Shown in pieces: positions 36,000 through 51,218 of a DNA stretch of 64,000 bases (position 1 is its first letter; each line of letters opens with the position of its first letter). The DNA lies in assembly GCA_024362935.1 (NCBI GenBank), contig JANCRA010000017.1, forward strand, positions 1,550,001 to 1,614,000. The letters are read 5' to 3'. The notes beneath the pieces were generated by a model, which was not told the origin of the DNA, made no database searches, and worked only from the letters and a program-made list of their open reading frames with translations. The translations under genes and the position numbers were made by a program. The stretch is from Setophaga petechia. Its lineage: Eukaryota; Chordata; Aves; Passeriformes; Parulidae.

Positions 36000-38900
36000 G
36001 GGACGGCAGAGCTTCAGCGTTAAGTAAGGACAAAAGGAACTTCTGGGCTGATCCTGTAAGGAGTGAGTAAAACAGCCTGGAATGACCCGCTTTGGAGCAG
36101 CACACCAGGGTCTGTTTCCGCCTCTCCGTGTGAGCCTGGGCACATCCCTCCCCAGCACTCCCTGCGCTTGGCAGGGGCCAGCAACCTCCCACTCTGAAAG
36201 CAGAAGTTGGCCCTGACCAGGCCTGGCACAAGAGGAGCGAGTGGCAGAGGCAGCTGCACATGGGGGCACACTGGGCAGTGCACGGCCGCCACGCCACCGG
36301 CCTCATGCTTCTACTGCTCCCACCCATCTCGGTAAACAAGTCCCGGGAACAGAGATCTGAGTCATCCGCCAGCTCAAAAACACCCAAACATGGTCATGGC
36401 CAAGCAGCAGCTCCTCCATGGGCCGGGTGTGGAAGGGGCTGCAGCAGTGGTGCAGTGCCTAGGCACGGTGGGATTCCGCAGGATCCTGCAGTGAGGATGC
36501 AGCAGCCCTTCCTGGGACAGACAGAGCCATCAGTGGGACAGCCAGAGGCTTGAGGATCTCTGTTATCCCATGACTGTGATGCACCCAGCTGGACAAAAAA
36601 TGGGGATGGCCCAATCCTGCCAGCCCCAGGCATGTGGTGTATGTCGGTCCCTGCAATGCCAGTGGCACCTTCCGAATCTGCTCTTTGTCCAGGGAAGGAT
36701 ACAACAGACATGGGAATATTACCTCCATGGCAAACGCATAAAGAGACCAGTTTAAATAAATTTTTTTAAAGTCCTATTCTGCATGACTGCACTCAGCAGC
36801 AGTATAACTCTGCTGGGGACAAGCTTTTTGGGTGTCCTAAGGCACGTCAACTTGGAGACCCATAGTTGATGGGGTCAGAGCAAGGTAGGGCTGGGTCTGG
36901 ACTGGGATCCAGCTCGCTGTCTCCACCTTCTAAACATAGAGGGCATAGCACATCTCGACTTTCAGCCCAGGGGGCCTCCCCACCAGACTCCATCTATGCC
37001 AATGAGGCATCATCTGTGGGATCTGTTAGACCTGAAGATTGGGAGATTCCCAAAGGAAACAGTTTGCAGAAGCACAGTGCCTCTTTCCATGTTTACGATT
37101 CATTAAAAATAATCACTCATTTCTGATGCAAAAATTAACCTTGAAACAGGAAGAAAATGTTTTGTATTTGATGTATCTGGGAGTTGATCCTTCTTGGAAG
37201 AGATTTTGGCTGGAAAGCCCCTTCAACTTCTTCCAGGCTCCAGTGCCTTAGTCCATACATGTGGGGACATGTGTTCCCCACTTGCACATGATCCCTCACC
37301 AAGACATCTGGATGGGATGAGGGGGATTCAGCTAAAGGGGGACTTTAAAGACTGCGGACCCAGCTCTAGCAAATACCCTGGAGCAGGTTGCCCTGTGCTG
37401 CTCACAGCTGGTGGCAGAAGGTGTGGGAGCTGGTGAGCAGACCCAGGCTGAGCAGGGCAACTTGCAAGCTCATGAGAGGAAGAGGAGGAGAGGGAGGACG
37501 CTGAGCCCTGGCAGCATAACCTGCCAGTGATGGGAGCGTCCCAGGGTTGGGATGCAGTGAGATAGGCTGGAAGCAGGGGTACCAGGCCAGCCTCAGGGTT
37601 TGGGTCCTTCCCTCAACATTCCCCATGAGCTGTCCACCTCCATCTGTCCTGCTGCCCTGTGGAGGTAGGAAGGAAAAGGCATTTTTGGCCTGGTGCCCTC
37701 TAGTCACTGTGATAGGAGCAGCAGGCAGAGAGCAGCTGTGCTTATATGGTGCACTGTGCCTGGCTCCTGGCACCTGGCTCCTGGACACCACAGGGCTGAG
37801 TGCACTGTGGTGACAGGCCTGTGGCTCGGGTGGGAGTCGGATGGCCATAGACCTCCAAGCTCTCTCTTCTCATGAAGCCCTGTCAGCTTTCAACCCCCAG
37901 CTGCTGGCCCCTCTTGGCCATGGGGGCTGAAATGTCCCCAGGGTGGTGGCAGAGGCTGGTTCTTCCAGCCCTAGGCAGAAGTTGGTGACCCCAAGCCACA
38001 GGGCACAGATGCAGCCCAAGGGTGGGCACACTGGCTGCCAGATCTAGGCCCTGGTTAGACACCACCTCCCGGAGGGGAATTTTGTCTTCTTGCCTGAGTT
38101 CCTGCAGCCCTGGAAGGTCTATGCTGGCCCCAAGCCAGTGCCTGGATTAATTAGTATTGTGGCATTCCCGTGCTGCAACAGTGCTGTTGGCAGCAGCCTC
38201 TGGCTGTCTAATTGTGCCCAGCGTGTGTGCAGAGTGACCCTTGCCCCTCTCCCCAGCCAGCTCTGCCACAGGGCCTGTGGGTCGCCTGCCAGCAGAGTTT
38301 TTTGTGGGGGGCAGGCAGAGGTGAGCGGAGCCAGGTCAGGGCTGTTAAAATGATGCATTTCTTCTCTGTTTCCCCAATACAGGAATTCTGAGAGGACACA
38401 GCCTCAGTGGTTCAGGTACTGTTGGTGTGCTGCTCACAGTCAAGGCACAGGGCCTCCATGTGTGCTAACATGTCCCCACACTCCTTCTCCTAGGCAGGAC
38501 TGTGTGGACTGCAGGCAGACCTGCTGCTGCCACAAACCCCTTAGTGTAATGCAGGCCTGGCTTGGAGCAGGGATTTGCTTCTGAGCTGAGAAGGACCTTC
38601 CTCCGCTCCATGCAGTGATACAGTGGTATTTGGCAGGAGACGTGCGAGCTCTGTCACGGCTGCACTGGACATGGTGAGGCACAGCTGGGGCTGCTAGAAA
38701 TGCTGCAGGTGCTCCCAGGGTGCTCACCCCTGCGAGAAACAGGAACGGCCCTGCTCCCCCATGGCATCCTGATGGAAGCAGGCAGCTTCCAGGAGGGAAG
38801 GGTTCCCTCGCTGGGTGCAGGTTGTGCTGGGCATCTGGGTGGGTGCTGGGTGCTTCTCTAAGTGTAAAATTATAGAAGACTGAAGAGTTACAGGAAGCTG

Positions 38901-41900
38901 GGGAATGTTTCCCTTTGTCCAGGACAGCTGGTAAGCTTTTGGTTAATATTAGCTCCCAGGCACTGCTTCACCATCCCAGGAGTTTTGGTGCAGCCGTTTC
39001 ACTACCTAGGAGAGCTGGGAGTTCCAGCTGTGCAGCAGAACCCCTCTAGGACCTGGAGGTTGAGAATGATCAGGTGACATGGAGGGAGAGAGGTGGGCAG
39101 CATTCCTGCTCCAACTTCCCAAAGGAACAAAGCCACTGTCAGCTGGGCTGGGCTCCAGCACTTTGGGTTTAGCTCTCTGGCAGCACCAGCTCTGGCTGGA
39201 GAGGTGCTGCCACCAGACTGCTGTCCCGGGGTAATCCCTGGCCCTCTGCAGCCCGCAGCCCAGGCCTGCTTGCTGCTCCAACCCTTAATTCTCTAATTCT
39301 CTAACAATCATTCCTTAATAGTAGCCTTTTCTGGGGTGGGAGGAGGGCTGGAAAGCCACGTGGGCCAGTCCCATGACCAGGGCATCCTCCCTGGCAGAGT
39401 TTTGAGCAGTGACACCCACTCTGGCTGTACCCCAAAGGACAACATGCCAGGCTTTGGGGACAGAGTGACCTGGGGAAGAGGCACAGCCCTGGGATCAGCA
39501 GGGAGCTTTGGAACTGTCAGCTCATCTCCAGACCCATCTGTCCTCTTCAAGTCCCAGAGTATGCATGCAACAGAGCACAGTCCCGGGCTGTGGGCCCTGG
39601 AGAGAGGGACAGGCTGCTGCGAATACCCTCAGAGCACTTCCTGCCCTGGGGCATCGCTTTCCCACTCCAATGACAATGGTGATGATGCCAGAAGTGATGC
39701 AGTGGCAGCCAGCTGTAGCTGTTGCTGTTGTTGTAATTACAATAATAACAATAATAACAATAATTACCCAGCTAAGGAGCCTGCAGCCTCTGCTGCTCAG
39801 TGCTTTGCCTTTCAGGCTCTTTGCTTGGGTCCTGGCCCTGCTCCCCTTGGTCCCTGAGCCCTTCTACTGTGGAGCGGCCAGAGCTCTGGGTGGTGTCAGC
39901 ACCAAGGATTTCTGCCCCATGTCTGCCACTGGACCCAAATTCCCAAAGTGCAGCTGCAGCAGCTTGCAGCTCTGCTCTGTGTGAAGCAGGGTCTCACCTG
40001 CACCTCCTGAGCTTTGCCTTCAGCCACCCCAAAGGCTGCCTGGGGTACCTTGAGGCTCTGGTCCCACTGAGCATGGAGCCAGACATGTGCCTTAAAGCAC
40101 GTGTGTGTATATGTGTCAGTGCCGTGGCTGCAGGGCTGAGTATGTGTCCCCATGTGAGTGCAATGTCCCACAGTGCTGGTGACACCAGGGCCAGCAGCAG
40201 CACCATCACTGCCATAGCCACAGAGGCTCACTCTGCCAGGTAGCCCAAGCCCATGTCTTATGTGCCCCCAGAGCTGCCCCTGCACCACGGCACTGGCCAG
40301 GGACCCTGGTGTTTGTCCAAGCACTGTCCCACTCAGCCCAGAACACCTTTGAGTCTGTCTCCCTGGAGTCACACCCCAGACGTTTTCTGCATTCTCCTGG
40401 TTAGACAGCACAGATCCCTGCCACTGTGCTGTCTGTCCATCTGTTTTGGGCTTGTGGGAGTGCAGCTCCTGTGTCCTGCAGGACCAGCTCAGCCTGCTCA
40501 AGGCTCGCCTCAGTCCGGGCCATCAGTGCAGGCTGTGCTTGTGAGCCTTGCTTTGGCCCCTACAGTGTTCCTGTCCCGAGTCCACCCCAGCTACTCTGAG
40601 ACCTGAGTTCTGGCGAGAGGAAGGGGGTGCTCAGAGAGAGAAGGCACCTGACTCCCTGGCCCCAGCCCCATGGGGACCCTGGCCATGCTTGCCCGTCTTC
40701 CCTGCCACTCCCTCTTTGTGCCTGGCCAGGGTGGTGGGGACCTGAGGCAAGAAGGGCTTTGATGTGCAGCTCTGCTTGGTGCCACAGCTTATGGGCACAG
40801 CGGGCTGGCACCAGTGGGGCCTGGGCCAGGCGGCCACTTCAGAGGTGCCTCTGGCTTACATCCCAGCATGGTGCTGCCTTGTTTGTGCCTGGTGAGGCCA
40901 GGACAGTCCCCCAGCACTTGGCTCCTGCTGTGATATGTTCCCAATAAAACTTATGGAGAGCAGCAGGGCCGGGGAAGCACTGCCCCAGGAGATCAGGCCA
41001 CATGTTACACAAGAGAGCAGGTGCTGCCCTGGGGATGGCGAGGGCATCGGGGGGACAGGGAGACCCTGGGGGTGGCCCAAGAGGCCGCACAACTACAAAG
41101 CCTCTGGCCCCTGCATTGCTGAAGCCATCCAAGAAATTGGTTTAATTGGGAGCTGCCAGGGCAGGAAGCTGGTCCCAGCTGGAAGCCAACACGCAGCCGC
41201 GGTGCCCTCAGTCCCTTCCTGCTGCCAGGTACGGGGCAGGGGCTGCTGCTGCGGCCTCGTGAGCGCAGCCCAGGCTGCAGGGGCTGCTGCATTGCTCTGT
41301 GATCAGTGCTGGGGTGGAGACAGCCTGGAGAGACCCAGGGCGAGCTCTCCTGCTCTCTCCTCTCTCTGCAGCTGTCGTTAGGCTGATGGAGCCCCTTCAC
41401 ACTGAGAAGGGATGGCACTGCAGCTTGGACCTTAGTGGGACAGAGACAAGGCCCTTCATGCCCTGTGCTCACAGCCACTCACCCTGCACAAACCCCTGTG
41501 CTGTGCATTCACCCACGGGAGTTCCCAGCCTGGCAATCACCTTGCTGATGGAGGCCAGACAGACAGAGCGCAGCCTGGACTCTGCCTTTGCCCCTGCCCT
41601 CCCTGAGTCTCGAACCTTCCACAGTCCAAAGGCTCCCTCCTGGAGAATGAATAACAGACTGATGGCAAGGCTGTGGCCATCAACCTCACACCTGGCAGTG
41701 GCCACCCCCTGCCTGTTCTCCCACTGTGGGACCATCTCCCCGGAGCTCCAACCCAGCTGCAATGCCCCTGCCACCACATCACCTTTGTCACTCATGGTCA
41801 GCCCATGCTCTGGGGGGCTGGAGAGGAGGCCAGGGCAGCTAAGGGCCTCCAGACCCACAGACAAACGTTCCTACACCCTGGCTCAGGCACCTTGGGGGCT

Positions 41901-43400
41901 TCTCCCAAGTGCACAGGGCTGTTCAGCATCACAGCAGCTCTGCTGTGATGACACTTCTACCAGAGTTTGCTCATTAAAAATGGGACCATGCTGATGTTCC
42001 ATGTTCCAGAGCACCAGAATGCTCCCAGCAGATCAGGAGTCCCATTTCATGCCTCTAGGACCTTTGGGACAGGACATTTAGCTATGTTTGGCTCAGAAGT
42101 GGTGAAGGACTATCTTTAACTTTGCCAGTGTATCTTCTGCTGTGGACACAAAAGAATTGCTGAATTGACTGATAGGAGAGTGCAGGAAGGTTGAGAGGGA
42201 AGTTTCTCCTAGGGTGGAGGGGAAGAACTGGAAGTGTTGTGCTGGTTTGCACTGTGCAAGTACAAACAGAGCCCATCCATTCTCCAGGAGAGCAGGGGCT
42301 TTTTGCAGCCCACCTCTTGCTATGTCTTCCAAGACCTGGGTACCCCTGGTGCCTCCTGCCATGTGCCCTTCGCCCGAGGTCCCCTTCTCTGAAATGCCAG
42401 GGCGGCTGCACAGGAAAAAGCAAAGGCCAAAAAATGGCTCTGGCTTGTGATCCCAGAGCTGGGAGATCTCCTGCCATGAAGCCAAGCCCTAGCCCTGTCG
42501 GGGCTACAGCCACTGGCTGCAGCAGGCCAGGCCCAGGCAGGGCAGTGTGGGGCAGAGCAGGGCTCAGACATGACAAATAAATGACAACTGTGTGGCAGAA
42601 CCAGCTGGAGTGACCTTATGCCAGGGCCCTGATCTCCAGTGCAGCAGCCCATGACCTGTCCAGTGGCAGCGACCAGTGTCTCCAGTGGGAGCAGAGGGGC
42701 CATCACAGCTGACTCCCAATGGCAATAAGATCTTGATTTTGCAGGGGCAGGGAGGTGCCTGGGGCCTTCTAGGGTTCTGGTCTGTCCCACTGCAGCAGAC
42801 CACCAGCTGGCAGTGGGGTGGCCCCACACACCTTGGCTGTCAGCAAAAAGCTGTGCAGAAGTTGTCAGGACCTGGCACCCTGCCTCGGCCAGCACAGCCA
42901 GTGTTTACTTGGGGGTGTCATTTGTGTTCTGTTACTGTCCTGGTGGCTCTTGGGTAACCTCTAATACTGGGTAATCATTGACTGGCCTGGGAAGGGTGGC
43001 AGAAGAGACCTCAGATACCAGAGAGACCTGAGTGCTGAGCTCAGGGGAAAATGTCCATGTCAGTGTCTGGAAACGGTGTAAACCTGGCACAGGGCCACCC
43101 CCAGTGTCGCCCATACCAAGATTACGAGCTGTCTATCCCTGCCTCAGCACTGTCTGCAGGCAGCCCTGGGCTCGAGTGGCAGTGGCATTTGGAGGAACCA
43201 GATGGAGAGGTCAGCCTTACCCAGGGTGCAGGTCAACGCTTGTCCCTCTGTTCTGCCCTCTGGTCTGGGATCCAGGCAGTGTGGGAAGCTGCTTCTGCAG
43301 GCAGGGCACCACCCAGGCAGCTGGGGACTGAGACAGGCCATGGGCAGCCCCAAGAGGTACAAGATAAGCCACTCATTTGCAAAGCCTTCTCCAATGGCCA
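36000..43400. other. Gene-less interval
   Basis: Apart from the AAT/AAC microsatellite at 39.7 kb I recognise nothing here. Several AATAAA words occur (for example near 36.75, 40.94 and 42.58 kb), but none follows a supported gene. Confidence 0.45.
39718..39767. repeat. (AATAAC)n / TTG microsatellite
   Basis: A TGTTGTTG run passes into AATAATAAC units on the plus strand. The two halves are partly complementary (GTTGTT against AATAAC), so a small hairpin is possible. Confidence 0.85.
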
Positions 43401-43439
43401 CCCCTTCGTGACTTGTGTTCTCTTGTAAGTCCTGGCAAA

Positions 43440-43760
43440 GTTTGGAGCCTGGCGCCTAGATTTCCCACACTGATTTTCCTGGGGATTATGCTGTTTCTAA
43501 TGATCAATTAAAGCAAATTGGCCAGGTCCCCCAGGCCCCTAAATCCCAGTTAATCCCCCTGGCACCTTCTGTAACTCCAAGTGCTCATTCATTAAGTGGC
43601 AGTCCCATGGGGAAGTGTTTGCTCCAAGCGTGGCTCTTCCCACATGAAACCTTCTGGGTCTGGGTTGTCTGGATTCGAGAACTTGCTGTTTCTAATTGAG
43701 TTGTTTATTCTGGTTCTGTTTGCTCTGAACAAATCTCCCTTTCTTGGCTGGAATGAGGAA
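43440..43760. promoter_or_regulatory. AT-rich block with many TAAT-type words (possible non-coding element)
   Basis: The block is AT-rich against a GC-rich background and contains GATCAATTAAAG, CAGTTAATCC, TCATTCATTAAG and TCTAATTGAG, i.e. repeated homeodomain-type core words. It lacks repeats and any plausible coding frame. It has the look of a conserved non-coding enhancer, but conservation cannot be judged from one sequence. Confidence 0.3.
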
Positions 43761-44349
43761 GTTCACTTTCTCAGGAACATTTTACTGCTTAGTTGCCTCC
43801 TTATCGCCACTAATGATCCCATTAACCTCCTAAGAGCTGTTGTGCTGGCTCTGGCATGGACAGGCAGGAGGCATCTCAGGTTGTTTGTGCCTTTTGCACC
43901 CTTGTCACCCTCCTGCATTACCCACCTGTTTTCCACCTGCCTCAGCAACTTTTGTCGACAGTATCTCCTGCTTTTCCCTAACACAATCCGACACACTCCA
44001 TCCCCTTTTCTCTTCTCTCATCCTCTAAGCTTGTCTCCTTGGGGCTGTTTGACCTTGTTTCTACCAGGGAATCTGAAACCCTTTTTCTACAGCAGTCCCA
44101 CTCTCACAGCTCTCCCAGCCCTGGGGAGTGTCTGTCCCGAGGATTACACACAAACCACCTCACCACGGGTACAAAGCTGTGGCTCCCTGTGTGCTGACCC
44201 ATGGCAGAATGTGGGCAGATGGCTCCTCACTGGGCTCCATCTGGGTGGGGGTGACGGAGCAGCCAGCATGTCTGGCTCCCAGAAGCATGACACCCCTGTG
44301 CCACAGGCAGGGACCTGCAGGGACAGCTGGACCCAGCCAGACCAAAGTG

Positions 44350-44634
44350 TCACAGAATCATAGAATCCTAGAATGGTCTGGGTTGGAAGACACCTCTAAA
44401 GGTCATCTCCTTCCACCCTCCTGCTATGGGCAGGGACAACTTCCACTAGACCCGGTTGCTCCAAGCCCCATCCAACCTGGCCTTGAACAACTTCCAGGGA
44501 TCCAGGGGCAGCCATAGCCACCCTGTGCCAGGGTCTCACCATCCTCATAATAAAAACTCCTTTCCTATATCCAGTCTAATACTGTCCCACTTGTCCTATT
44601 GCAACAGGCCTGCTGACAGGTTTTTCCCTCCACA
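44350..44634 (-). mobile_element. CR1 LINE fragment, about 285 bp
   Basis: The block starts on the plus strand with CACAGAATCATAGAATC, the reverse complement of the CR1 3' tail, and continues through GGTTGGAAGACACCTCTAAA, ATCCAACCTGGCCTTGAACA and CCACTTGTCCTATTGCAACA. These are well-known words of the CR1 3' region. The element therefore lies on the minus strand with its 3' end at 44350. It is 5'-truncated and has no reverse-transcriptase frame left. Confidence 0.93.
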
Positions 44635-44639
44635 GGACT

Positions 44640-47600
44640 TGACCAGGCTCGGGACACAGCTGCAGCCCACAGGGCACAGGCCATGGCATTATTTTTATTT
44701 TTCCCAATGGGAAAACTTATCCTGCAGCATAGGAGGATGTAGAAAGGACACCTGGACACCTGAGGACTGAGAGAATGAGCCAGCTGCTCTCCTTAGGCAT
44801 CCCCAGCAGTACTCAGGGCAGGGAGAGGTGCTGTGCCAAAGGCAGCTGGTGGTGGTGAGGTCTCAGCAGGAGTGCAGTGCACTCTGTGTGCCCAGCACAT
44901 TGGGGCGGCTGTGGTCTTGCTGCCAGGTTACCGCCTGCTGTTTGTTTCACTTCCTGATACCAACAAATGTCTGTGGCTGGGTGTCAGGGCAGGGTCCCGG
45001 GGACACAAACTGCCAGGGAACACTGACTATCCATCCGAGCAGCCCTGCCCTGGCCCCCGCCCTGACAGCGAGCCCTGGGCACAGGCAGCCGCTGCCCTCT
45101 GCAGCCGGCTGGGCTTGCTCTAGCAGGTCCCCATTGCACTGGGGCTGTGGGGGGACAGGGGTTCGCAGTGCTCCTGAGAGGGGGGAACAGCCCTGGGAGC
45201 TGTGATAGGGCCAAAACCCCTGAGGGGGCTGTCGGCTGGCACTACTGGGTGCTGTCCCAGCCCTAAGCAGAGGGCACAGGCCTGGGCTGGCTCCCCAGTT
45301 ATGTAAGGGCGGCACAGCACCGGGACAGCAACAGCTGCTCTGCAAGGACTGCCTGTGCTGTTTTGGAATGTGCTGCCACTACCCCACAGGTGCCAGTGCC
45401 TGTTGGGCTGGCAGTCCTGGCAGAGGGCACAGTGCAGTGTGCCTGTGGTGGGCAGCCCTGCCAGTAGCTCCTGGCATGCGTGTGTGCTGGGAACAGCTCC
45501 CTTGCCTCTGCCTGGGCTGTGGCCTGCCTGCCATGGAGGCCTGAAACCTCTTACCCGGCTGGGACTGCTTGGAGGCATGCTAGGGTCTCAGCCTGACTTG
45601 ACCTTGGAAAAACCCCCTTCACAGGGAATGTGAACAGAGGGGAAACTGAGGCACCGCAGAAGGGTGGGTGAGCTGTGGGAATGGGCTGGACGAGGACCCT
45701 CAGCTCTGGTGCAGTTCCTCTGTGCCCTCCACCCACCCTGCTGCACAGGTTCTTGGGGAATGGACTCTGCATGCTTGGCTTGTTGCTGGTGCATCCTCAC
45801 ACTCGCATCTTGCCCTCTCCAGCTGTCCCAGATGGGGTGGGGTCCCAGTGCTCATGGAATGCTTGTGCAGGTGTCCTGGGAGGCTGCTGCACACAGAGTC
45901 CCAGCACCCTGGCTGCCTGTGAAGGCTCCGGCTGGTTCTTGCTCTCACCATGCACCAACCCCCATGGCACTGAGTCTGCGTCTTGCCTGGGGCTGTGGCG
46001 CCACAGCTTGTGCCACTCTCCAGTGAGAGCCTCCACTGTGCAGCACAGCTTCCCCTTCTGAGAGGGCCCAGTCCTGGGCAGCTGTGGTGGGCTGACCTGG
46101 GTCCATGGGAGTGCGGGCACCAGGGAAAATCCCACACATGCATGTGTGGAAAATCCCACACATGCATCTGTCTGCAAAGCTCCCGCAGGGCTGGGCTGGG
46201 CTGGGACATGATGTTCGATTTGAGGAGCAGGGAAGCACACAGCGTTTGAGACACAGGGAGGGATGTTGCATAAGGCCCTTCTGCCTGGCTGGAGTGGAAT
46301 CTCCCCAGGAGAACACAGTGAAGGAGCGAGAACATGCAGGGCTGGGGGTGTCTCCCCTATATCCTGGCTGTTGGGCAGACCCTCAAATTCTGCTGCCCTC
46401 CCTGTGCTGCTTCAAACCCCCTCCCAGGCTGCTGCTCACCTGCACTCGCTGCACTAAGCATCACACACACAGGCTTCCCACCCTCTGCAACAACATGCAC
46501 CTCCTGAGCCCTTTTCTCTGTCATTCCCCTGAGCTGAGACAGTTGGGGTGGATCCAGGGCTGGGAGACACTGGAGGCCAGGAGAGGCCGGGTGCAGGATG
46601 TCGGGGGGGTGCAGGATGCTGGAGTGTTCGTTAACCCCTGCAGGACCGTGGGGCAGTGGGGAGGTGGGGGCCCTGCAAGGGCTGCCCTGTGCCATTGGCT
46701 GGCACTTTGTCACACCACCCCGCAGGACAGGAAAGGCTCTGCCTACCCGTGGGAGGAAGGCTGAGCTCGAAATAAGTGGTTGGGAGCGGGTGGCTGCAAT
46801 GAGCAGGTTTTGCCACAGCCTGTCCCCGTCTGCCTCTGTGCTCTGCAGGACCCCAAGGCTGTAGGGACGGGACAGAGGACGGGGAGAGGCAGCAAACAGG
46901 ACTTCCAACACCATCACTGCTCCCCTTGAACACGGCTGGATTGAGGGTGCAATTAAAACAAATGTGGCACAGAGCTCATTGCTGCAAGCCAAAGCTTCCC
47001 CAGCCAAGAGGGACCAGAAGGATGGCCGGACCATTTCTCACCACCCCCAACACCCACCGTAGTGACCTGGCCAGTGCAAGCACAGCTGGATCCAGCTGCT
47101 CTTCTTGGAGCAGCTGTAAAACCTGAGAGGCCAGCAGCACTTGGGGGTCTGCTGTGTGTGTCCCCTACAGGCTGCTGCAGTGCCTGTGTGTGCAAGGGAT
47201 GTGTATGCACGTGGTAGAGGAGCCTGAACCTGTTTACACACACAGAGGAAAAGTTATCAGACACACAGGGAAAGTCATCACACACATGCACTCACAAGGC
47301 ACATGCGTGTGCCCTTGCACTAGAGCACTTGCAGGGCTTCCTGCACAAGGCTGCTGTGGGGTCACCGTGTTGAGACAGATCAGGGAGGAGAAAGCCACCC
47401 AATAGTGATTTCGAGCCCGTAGCCTGTGTTTTGCTGTTTACCCAGCGTTTCCAGGGTGCCAACCACCCCCAGCTCTGTGACTCACACAGGGCTGGGACTG
47501 AACCTCCCTCACAACAGCAGAGACACTAAACTGTGTGGAGCTGTGCTGCTGCAGCACAGGGTATGGCCACCTAGCTGTTCCCCAGCCTCAGGCACTGCTG

Positions 47601-48350
47601 GCCCAAGGAGGGCTCTGGATGGCCCAGAAGTGTCTCTAGAAAACCCCACGGGATGTGCTTCACACATCCTGCCAGCCTGGGGCTCTGCACAAACACCTCC
47701 AGGCTTTAACCTGTAGTAGCCATCAGCAGCCCCAGAGATGGAGGGTTTGCACATTTTTTTGCCCTCCCTCATATACCCCATGGGGTTGAATCAAAAGCTG
47801 GTTGTGCCCTAGAACGGGGTTGGGGGATTCCCCACCCCTGTCCAGCACTGTTCAATCCAGATGACCCATCCTCTTACTCTCGTACTTTGAGATTATATCT
47901 AATGTTTTGAGATAGCCCAAAATGAAAAAAAAAAAACCCAACCAAACAAAAAATATCAATGATGGCTGTGAGAACAAAAACACCAGAGGAAGAGCATAGC
48001 TGGTTGTACATACAGCTCCACAGAGCCTGATAAGAGCCTCTTTTCTGCTTGTGCCCCCAAGTCTGCCCTGTACAGGTGTGACACAGGGAACAGAGACCTG
48101 CAGGTTCACAATACTTTTCCCTACCACACATCCAGCCCCTGGAAGGGGCTGCCTGCTCGTATTTCCAAAAATCCATCTTGGCTCAGTCAGGGCCATCTAG
48201 GGGGAACTAAACCCCACTGCAAAGGTGGGGAGCTGCCAGCTGGGGAACAGCCATCAGCCCAGTATCCTCACCAGTCCCATTCCAGCAATTCCCAGTCCCT
48301 TCCCCACTGCCACCACCTTCCCCCCACTTCCCAGCCACAGACACAGCTTG
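44640..48350. other. Gene-less interval downstream of TSC22D3
   Basis: No coding exon recognised. It includes the 24-bp tandem repeat near 46.1 kb, CA/TG-rich sequence at 47.15-47.33 kb, and a 12-base A run near 47.93 kb inside AT-rich unique sequence. Confidence 0.45.
46124..46167. repeat. 24-bp tandem duplication containing an 18-bp palindrome
   Basis: GGAAAATCCCACACATGCAT occurs at 46124..46143 and again at 46148..46167. Between and across the copies, CCACACATGCATGTGTGG (46132..46149) is a perfect palindrome. Each copy contains GGAAAATCCC, a Rel/NFAT-like word. Confidence 0.85.
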
Positions 48351-48377
48351 GGCCATGGGTATATATAAAAAGTAGAG

Positions 48378-48383
48378 TTTATT
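48378..48383 (-). terminator. TSC22D3: TSC22D3 poly(A) signal (AATAAA)
   Basis: On the minus strand the sequence reads AATAAA about 1.0 kb after the TSC22D3 stop codon. A long 3' UTR (about 49377 down to 48360) is usual for this gene. Confidence 0.75.
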
Positions 48384-49377
48384 GCCATTTCTATCTAGAT
48401 TTACACATCAGTGTCACCGCTTCTGACATCAAAAGCAATGTCCCGTCACATCTCAGAGAACAGGCCAGGGACAGAGGGGAGCCCAGGAACATGGGCTGGC
48501 TCCTCCACCCCAGTGGGTTAGAGCACAACCTGCCTTGTGGCTCTGCCCAGTGCTCAGTCCAGATCCTCCCAGTGCTCCCGCACAGTTCTGTCAGGTGGGA
48601 TGCCAGAGAGAAGTGAATCTGCCCCCTCCTTGGTGCCACTCACAATAGTTGGCTGTCCACTGCCAGGTGCTCACCATTCCAGTCTACCTTCGAATAACCC
48701 AGATGTTGAGACGGGCATGGCTGAGCCAGAGTGGGCACCCCACAGCCTCAGAGGCACCTCTCGTGCACATGTTTATACATAGATACAGCTACAAAAGATG
48801 CCCAAACTAACAAAACAAGCTTTTTTTCCTTGTAATCTCCACAATGCTGTGCGTTCAGCCACGGTCTACGCTGTACCTGCCACCCCTGGTGCTGCTCAGT
48901 CTGGGTGGGGTTCCAGCAGGCTCCTGGGTGGCTCACGGGACACATCTGCTTTGCTCACTAAACATGTATCTCCCTCCAATGCCAGGCTTTGCCAGAAAGA
49001 GACACCCCCTGCAGAATGCAACCACGGCCTGGGGCTTGGCGTGCGCTCCTTCCAACCGCAGGTTGCCATCATGGTGCCAAAGACTGCCTGGCTCTGCTCT
49101 TCAGCAGAGCCCAGGACAGGCACCACAGATCTCCTCCTGGCACCTGGTGGGCAGTTGGATGGGGAGGGGGGGTCAGCTGCCCCTGTCTTCCTCGCAGAAG
49201 AGCATCCTCATGAAGGAGATGGCCACTGGCTCTGTGGGCTGGCCAGGGCTGCCCGAGGGGCATGGCTCAGTGCCAGGGTCTGGCAGTCCTTCGTGTGAGA
49301 TGAAGGTGGAAACGATTTTGCAGGAGATTAAGTAGAAAGAGTTCTGTGGCTCTGCCCACCCCGAGGACAGAGCCACC

Positions 49378-51003
<1,626 letters not shown>

Positions 51004-51218
51004 CTATTGCAAGCAGAGTCCTGGGACCCCCGGCACCCCTCGTACAACCCCCCATAGCCCACAAGCCTCAGCGTCCCGTTCCTGTGCTCCTGGACACCCA
51101 GGGGGCTGAGAGAAGGGGTGAACCCGGTCTGCATTTGGAGATGCAGCCTGCAGGTCCCGCACAGTAAGGCCCCGTGACTGTGAAAGGGAGGCAGGCGGGA
51201 AAAGGGAGCGATGGGCAT

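Noticed and set aside
43596..44363. 255-codon plus-strand frame with hydrophobic segments
   Set aside because: Hydrophobicity follows from T-rich sequence, the frame runs into a CR1 fragment, and no splice or start context supports it.
47920..47960. A-rich run as a processed-pseudogene tail
   Set aside because: No gene-like sequence or poly(A) signal precedes it and no duplicated flanks were seen.
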